Source of the DNA: Actinomadura luteofluorescens
Lineage (GTDB): Bacteria; Actinomycetota; Actinomycetes; Streptosporangiales; Streptosporangiaceae
NCBI RefSeq assembly: GCF_013409365.1
Contig: NZ_JACCBA010000001.1
Location: 7,998,001 to 8,062,000, forward strand
Length of the DNA: 64,000 nucleotides
Reading direction: 5' to 3'
The notes below the pieces were generated by a model. That model saw only the letters and a program-made list of their open reading frames with translations. It made no database searches and was not told the DNA's origin. The translations under genes and the position numbers were made by a program. This document shows, piece after piece, positions 61,420-64,000 of this stretch (within the stretch, counting starts at the first letter, position 1; each line of letters starts with the position of its first letter).

Positions 61420-61512
61420 GATCACCCGAGCGACCTGGCTCCCGGGATCGTCGTCCCGGATACAGTGGCGCGTCCGCACCGGCATCTCACCGGATTTCCC
61501 TCGGGCAACCGT
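61420..61512 (-). ncRNA. Cobalamin riboswitch upstream of cbtBA
   Basis: Read on the minus strand: 'GCCCGAGGGAAATCCGGTG', 'GATGCCGGTGCGGACGCGCC', 'GCCACTGTATCCGG' and the B12 box 'GGGAGCCAGGTCGC' follow in the order of cobalamin aptamers; GCCCGAG and CTCGGGT can close the outer stem. A GGTCGC/GCGACC pair just after it could be the alternative helix of the expression platform. It serves the cobalt importer genes. Confidence 0.88.
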
Positions 61513-61625
61513 GAATCAGCCGAACCGTACGGTCCCGGCGAACGCCCTGTCAACAGCGCGCCCCCGGCCCCGTCCCGCCCAACGAACCGGATGACCAGCC
61601 AGCAAGAGGCCGAAATCCGGCTTTG

Positions 61626-61653
61626 TTGCCATGAAGCGCGACTCACCTATCAT
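61626..61653 (+). promoter_or_regulatory. Promoter of the coiled-coil methyltransferase
   Basis: TTGCCA (61626-61631) and TATCAT (61648-61653) are 16 bases apart. Transcription would begin near 61660. That rules out the in-frame ATG at 61631 and supports the ATG at 61712 with its TTGGAG site. The rest of 61513-61711 shows no gene. Confidence 0.5.
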
Positions 61654-61711
61654 GGCGATTTTCGTCTCGCGTCCCCCCGCTGTCGAGAACGACGACGTTG
61701 GAGCTCCCCAC

Positions 61712-62623
61712 ATGATCAAGCAAGAGACCGGCCCGCCCTCCTCCCTCGACGAGGTCCGGGGGTGGTTCCCGAAGATCGACCAGCTGCTCTTCACCTGGTT
61801 CCTGGAACGCCAGGAGCGGCTCGGCCAGCGCGGCGACCTGGTGGAGCTCGGCTCCTACCTCGGCAAGAGCGCCATCCTCATGGGCCGCCACCTGCGGGAC
61901 GGCGAGACCTTCACCGTCTGCGACCTGTTCGACGACGACGCCCCCGACGACTCCAACCGGGCGGAGATGCAGGGGTCCTACTCGACCCTGACCCGCCAGG
62001 CCTTCGAGTCGAACTACCAGGCCTTCCACGACCGGCTCCCGGAGATCGTCCAGGGGCCGACCTCGCTGATCCTGGACCACGTCCAGCCGGAGACCTGCCG
62101 GTTCGTGCACGTGGACGCGTCCCACCTGTACGAGCACGTCCACGCCGACATCCAGGCGGCGCACGTGCTGCTTCCCGCCGGGGGCCTCATCGTGTGCGAC
62201 GACTACCGGTCCGAGCACACCCCCGGGGTCTCCGCCGCGGTGTGGGAGTCGGTCGCCACCGACGGCCTGCGCCCGATCTGCGTCACGACGCAGAAGCTCT
62301 ACGGCACCTGGGGCGACGCCGACGCGGTCCAGGACGACCTCCTGGACTGGCTGGCGACGAGGGAGGACGCCTGGCACGAGATCCAGCAGGTGGCCGGGCG
62401 GCGGCTCGTCCGCGTCAAGGGCAAGGGGGCGACGCGCCCGCCGAACGAGACGGGCAGGCTGAAGGAGCGGCTCGCGCGGGCGGAGAAGCGGCTCGCACGC
62501 GCGGAGGACAGGCTGGCCCGCGCGCGCGGCGAGCTGGAAGCCGTCCGCGGCTCGGTCAGTTTCAGGGTCGGCCGGGCCGCCACCGCCCTCCCGCGCGCCC
62601 TGCGCGGCGGCCGCGGCCGGTAG
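61712..62623 (+). CDS. Class I SAM methyltransferase with coiled-coil tail
   Basis: A 303-residue protein of the Methyltransf_24 type (macrocin/CmcI-like): 'GDLVELGSYLGKSAILMGRHL' is the SAM loop, 'FTVCDLFDDDAPDD', then 'FVHVDASHLYEHVHADIQAAHVLLPAGGLIVCDDY' with possible metal-binding Asp/His. Residues ~245-285 form a coiled coil of repeats 'LARAEKRLARAEDRLARARGE', ending 'VRGSVSFRVGRAAT', a tail common in proteins of surface-glycan clusters. TTGGAG precedes the ATG by 8 bases. The acceptor may be a sugar, but no glycosyltransferase is adjacent. Confidence 0.83.
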   Translation: MIKQETGPPSSLDEVRGWFPKIDQLLFTWFLERQERLGQRGDLVELGSYLGKSAILMGRHLRDGETFTVCDLFDDDAPDDSNRAEMQGSYSTLTRQAFESNYQAFHDRLPEIVQGPTSLILDHVQPETCRFVHVDASHLYEHVHADIQAAHVLLPAGGLIVCDDYRSEHTPGVSAAVWESVATDGLRPICVTTQKLYGTWGDADAVQDDLLDWLATREDAWHEIQQVAGRRLVRVKGKGATRPPNETGRLKERLARAEKRLARAEDRLARARGELEAVRGSVSFRVGRAATALPRALRGGRGR

Positions 62624-62642
62624 CCCGCCCTCGGCACGAGGA

Positions 62643-62660
62643 TAGAACGCGTTCTAGTAT
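62643..62660 (+). promoter_or_regulatory. KstR-like palindrome overlapping the promoter of the LLM gene
   Basis: TAGAACGCGTTCTA (62643-62656) is a perfect 14-base palindrome fitting the KstR pattern TnnAACnnGTTnnA. It overlaps a -10-like TAGTAT (62655-62660), from which transcription would start at about the ATG at 62668. A TetR-type repressor bound here would block the promoter. Confidence 0.6.
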
Positions 62661-62667
62661 CGGCCGC

Positions 62668-63513
62668 ATGCGACACGGCATCGTGCTCTTCACCAGTGAC
62701 CGGGGCATCACGCCCGCCGCCGCCGCGCAGGCCGCCGAGGAGAACGGGTTCCATACCTTCTACGTGCCCGAGCACACCCACATCCCGGTCCGGCGCGACG
62801 CCGCGCACCCCGGGACGGGCGACGAGACGCTGCCCGACGACCGCTACACCCGCACGCTCGACCCCTGGGTCGCGCTGGCGTCCGCGGTCACCGTCACCTC
62901 GGCGATCCGGCTCGCGACGGCCGTCGCGCTCCCGGTGGAGTCGGATCCGATCACGCTCGCCAAGACCATCGCCTCGCTCGACCACCTGTCGGGCGGCCGG
63001 GTCACGGTCGGGGCGGGGTTCGGCTGGAACACCGACGAGCTCGCCGACCACCACGTGCCGGCCGACCGGCGCCGGACGGTGCTGCGCGAGTACGTGGAGG
63101 CGATGCGGGCCCTCTGGACGCGGGAGCAGGCCTCCTACGCGGGGGAGTTCGTCTCGTTCGGGCCGTCCTGGGCGTGGCCCAAGCCCGTCCAGGCGCACGT
63201 CCCGCTGCTGATCGGCGCCGGTGGCGGCCCGAAGACCCTCGCGTGGATCGCCGCCCACGCCGACGGATGGATGACCACCCCGACCGAGCGCGACATCCTG
63301 CCCAAGGTCGCCGCCCTGCGCGCGGCGTGGGCGGACGCGGGGCGCGCCGGCCGGCCGGAGATCTGCGTCCTGGCCACGGCGCGTCCCTCGCCCGAGGACG
63401 TCGCCGCCTGGGAGGAGGCCGGTGTCACCGAGATCATGTGGGGGCTGCCGGACCGGCCCGCCGACGAGGTCGTCGCCTTCCTCGCCCGCCACGCCGCCCG
63501 GCTCGGCCTGTGA
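62668..63513 (+). CDS. LLM-class F420-dependent oxidoreductase
   Basis: A 281-residue luciferase-like protein of the F420 subgroup: 'GIVLFTSDRGITPAAAAQAAEENGFHTFYVPEHTHIPV', 'LATAVALPVESDPITLAKTIASLDHLSGGRVTVGAGFGWNTDEL', 'VPLLIGAGGGPKTLAWIAAHADGWMTT' are characteristic. No Shine-Dalgarno sequence precedes the ATG, consistent with a leaderless message. A KstR-like palindrome 11 bases upstream hints at a role in steroid or lipid breakdown, an inference only. Confidence 0.88.
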   Translation: MRHGIVLFTSDRGITPAAAAQAAEENGFHTFYVPEHTHIPVRRDAAHPGTGDETLPDDRYTRTLDPWVALASAVTVTSAIRLATAVALPVESDPITLAKTIASLDHLSGGRVTVGAGFGWNTDELADHHVPADRRRTVLREYVEAMRALWTREQASYAGEFVSFGPSWAWPKPVQAHVPLLIGAGGGPKTLAWIAAHADGWMTTPTERDILPKVAALRAAWADAGRAGRPEICVLATARPSPEDVAAWEEAGVTEIMWGLPDRPADEVVAFLARHAARLGL

Positions 63514-63532
63514 CGCGGACCGGAGGGATGTA

Positions 63533-63634
63533 GTGAAAGAAGGGCTTTTAATGTACTTTGCCGGGCTCGTCCGAAATGTCAGGGAACAATGGCGCGGACC
63601 CGCCGGTCAGCGCTTTCGGCCGACCCCCGCATAG
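63533..63634 (+). CDS. Possible 33-residue small protein
   Basis: A GTG at 63533 with GGAGGG 6 bases upstream opens a short frame, 'VKEGLLMYFAGLVRNVREQW...', ending at TAG (63632-63634). The region 63530-63600 is clearly less GC-rich than its surroundings. The product would be amphipathic and basic. It overlaps the 3' end of the opposite methyltransferase by 28 bases. Without homologues this may be chance. Confidence 0.3.
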   Translation: MKEGLLMYFAGLVRNVREQWRGPAGQRFRPTPA

Positions 63635-64000
63635 CACCATTGGCGGTCCGCGCGGGGCGGCATGGCCGTCCCCGGATCGGGACGCCACATCGACAGGGTG
63701 GTGAGACCGGGCTCCACGAGCTCGAAACCGTCGAACAGCCGCATGACCTCCGCGCGTTCGCGCAGGGTGATCTGGTATGTGGCCCGCTCGTACACCGCGC
63801 CCGCGTGCCGGACCCTGCGGTCGGCGTCGAAGTCGCCGGTCACGTGCGAAACCGTCAGGTAGCTGCCGGGGGCCATGGCCTCGCGGAGCCGCGCCACGAT
63901 CCCGGGCGGGTCGTCGCCGTCGCCGATGAAGTGCAGCACGGCCAGCATCAGCACGGCGACCGGCCGGTCGAAGTCGATGAGCCTGTTGAGCTCCGGGTTC
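63607..64000 (-). CDS. SAM-dependent methyltransferase, 'GGKDNYEVD' family (third copy), cut by window edge
   Basis: The C-terminal ~130 residues of a third family member; the frame continues past the right edge. 'ELNRLIDFDRPVAVLMLAVLHFIGDGDDP', 'GSYLTVSHVTGDFD', 'EVMRLFDGFELVEPGLTTLSMWRPD' and 'WCYAGVGRK' match the C-terminal half of the copies at 18097 and 28465. The N-terminal signature is outside the window. The acceptor is unknown. Confidence 0.85.
   Translation of the reverse strand, partial: NPELNRLIDFDRPVAVLMLAVLHFIGDGDDPPGIVARLREAMAPGSYLTVSHVTGDFDADRRVRHAGAVYERATYQITLRERAEVMRLFDGFELVEPGLTTLSMWRPDPGTAMPPRADRQWCYAGVGRKR

Noticed and set aside
61631..61711. Upstream in-frame ATG (61631) as start of the coiled-coil methyltransferase
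   Set aside because: It lies inside the likely promoter and lacks a ribosome-binding site, while the ATG at 61712 has TTGGAG at 8 bases.
1..64000. tRNA, rRNA, CRISPR array, transposase or phage genes
   Set aside because: None was recognised by reading both strands; a covariance search could still find a degenerate tRNA.

Overview
The window is very GC-rich (about 73-74%) actinomycete chromosome. GlgE-pathway genes, F420-type LLM oxidoreductases, three copies of the actinobacterial 'GGKDNYEVD' SAM-methyltransferase family, a DUF6295 protein and abundant GTG starts point to Streptosporangiales or a relative such as Actinomadura; the genus is inferred, not shown. I see no rRNA, tRNA, CRISPR array or insertion sequence.

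Layout. 1-13.3 kb: a DUF4132 protein (cut by the left edge) and a tightly coupled four-gene operon, MoxR ATPase - DUF5682 - VWA - SWIM. As I recall it, these match the proteins of the E. coli yehI/yehL/yehM/yehP/yehQ locus. Between the two parts lies a block with a MocR regulator, a divergent PLP decarboxylase, a frameshifted SDR gene and a decayed NmrA/TetR remnant. 13.3-18 kb: an MBL-fold hydrolase, a lone MreB-like protein and a zinc ABC importer (znuABC type) behind a clear Zur-box palindrome. 18-21 kb: methyltransferase, aldo/keto reductase, NlpC/P60 hydrolase. 21.2-28.3 kb: the trehalose-to-glucan route (maltokinase, TreS, GlgE), split by an opposite-strand STAS-protein pair and without glgB nearby. 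28.5-35.5 kb: a second methyltransferase, then a polar amino-acid ABC operon co-transcribed with asparaginase II and CutC, divergent from a ROK regulator. 35.5-45.3 kb: mixed housekeeping and accessory genes (STAS, nitrilase, TusA-like, PaiB, LigD polymerase domain, P450, DUF6295, dienelactone hydrolase, UppP, LLM oxidoreductase, MarR/MFS pair).

45.3-61.5 kb is a nearly complete oxygen-dependent corrin-ring locus: CobF, CobL, CobM, CobK, fused CobIJ, CobH, CobG, CobN, CobB, CobO, a ChlI-ChlD type chelatase subunit, a histidine-phosphatase-like protein and the CbtA/CbtB cobalt transporter. Two cobalamin riboswitches control it, one ahead of cobN on the + strand and one ahead of cbtB on the - strand. 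The genes cover precorrin-2 to adenosylcobyrinate diamide; CobA, CobQ, CobD and the lower-ligand genes are not here. The end of the window holds a methyltransferase with a coiled-coil tail, an apparently leaderless LLM oxidoreductase behind a KstR-like palindrome, and a third methyltransferase cut by the right edge.

Starts were chosen from ribosome-binding sites, 4-base stop/start overlaps and domain boundaries. Product names rest on recognisable motifs; no database search was possible.
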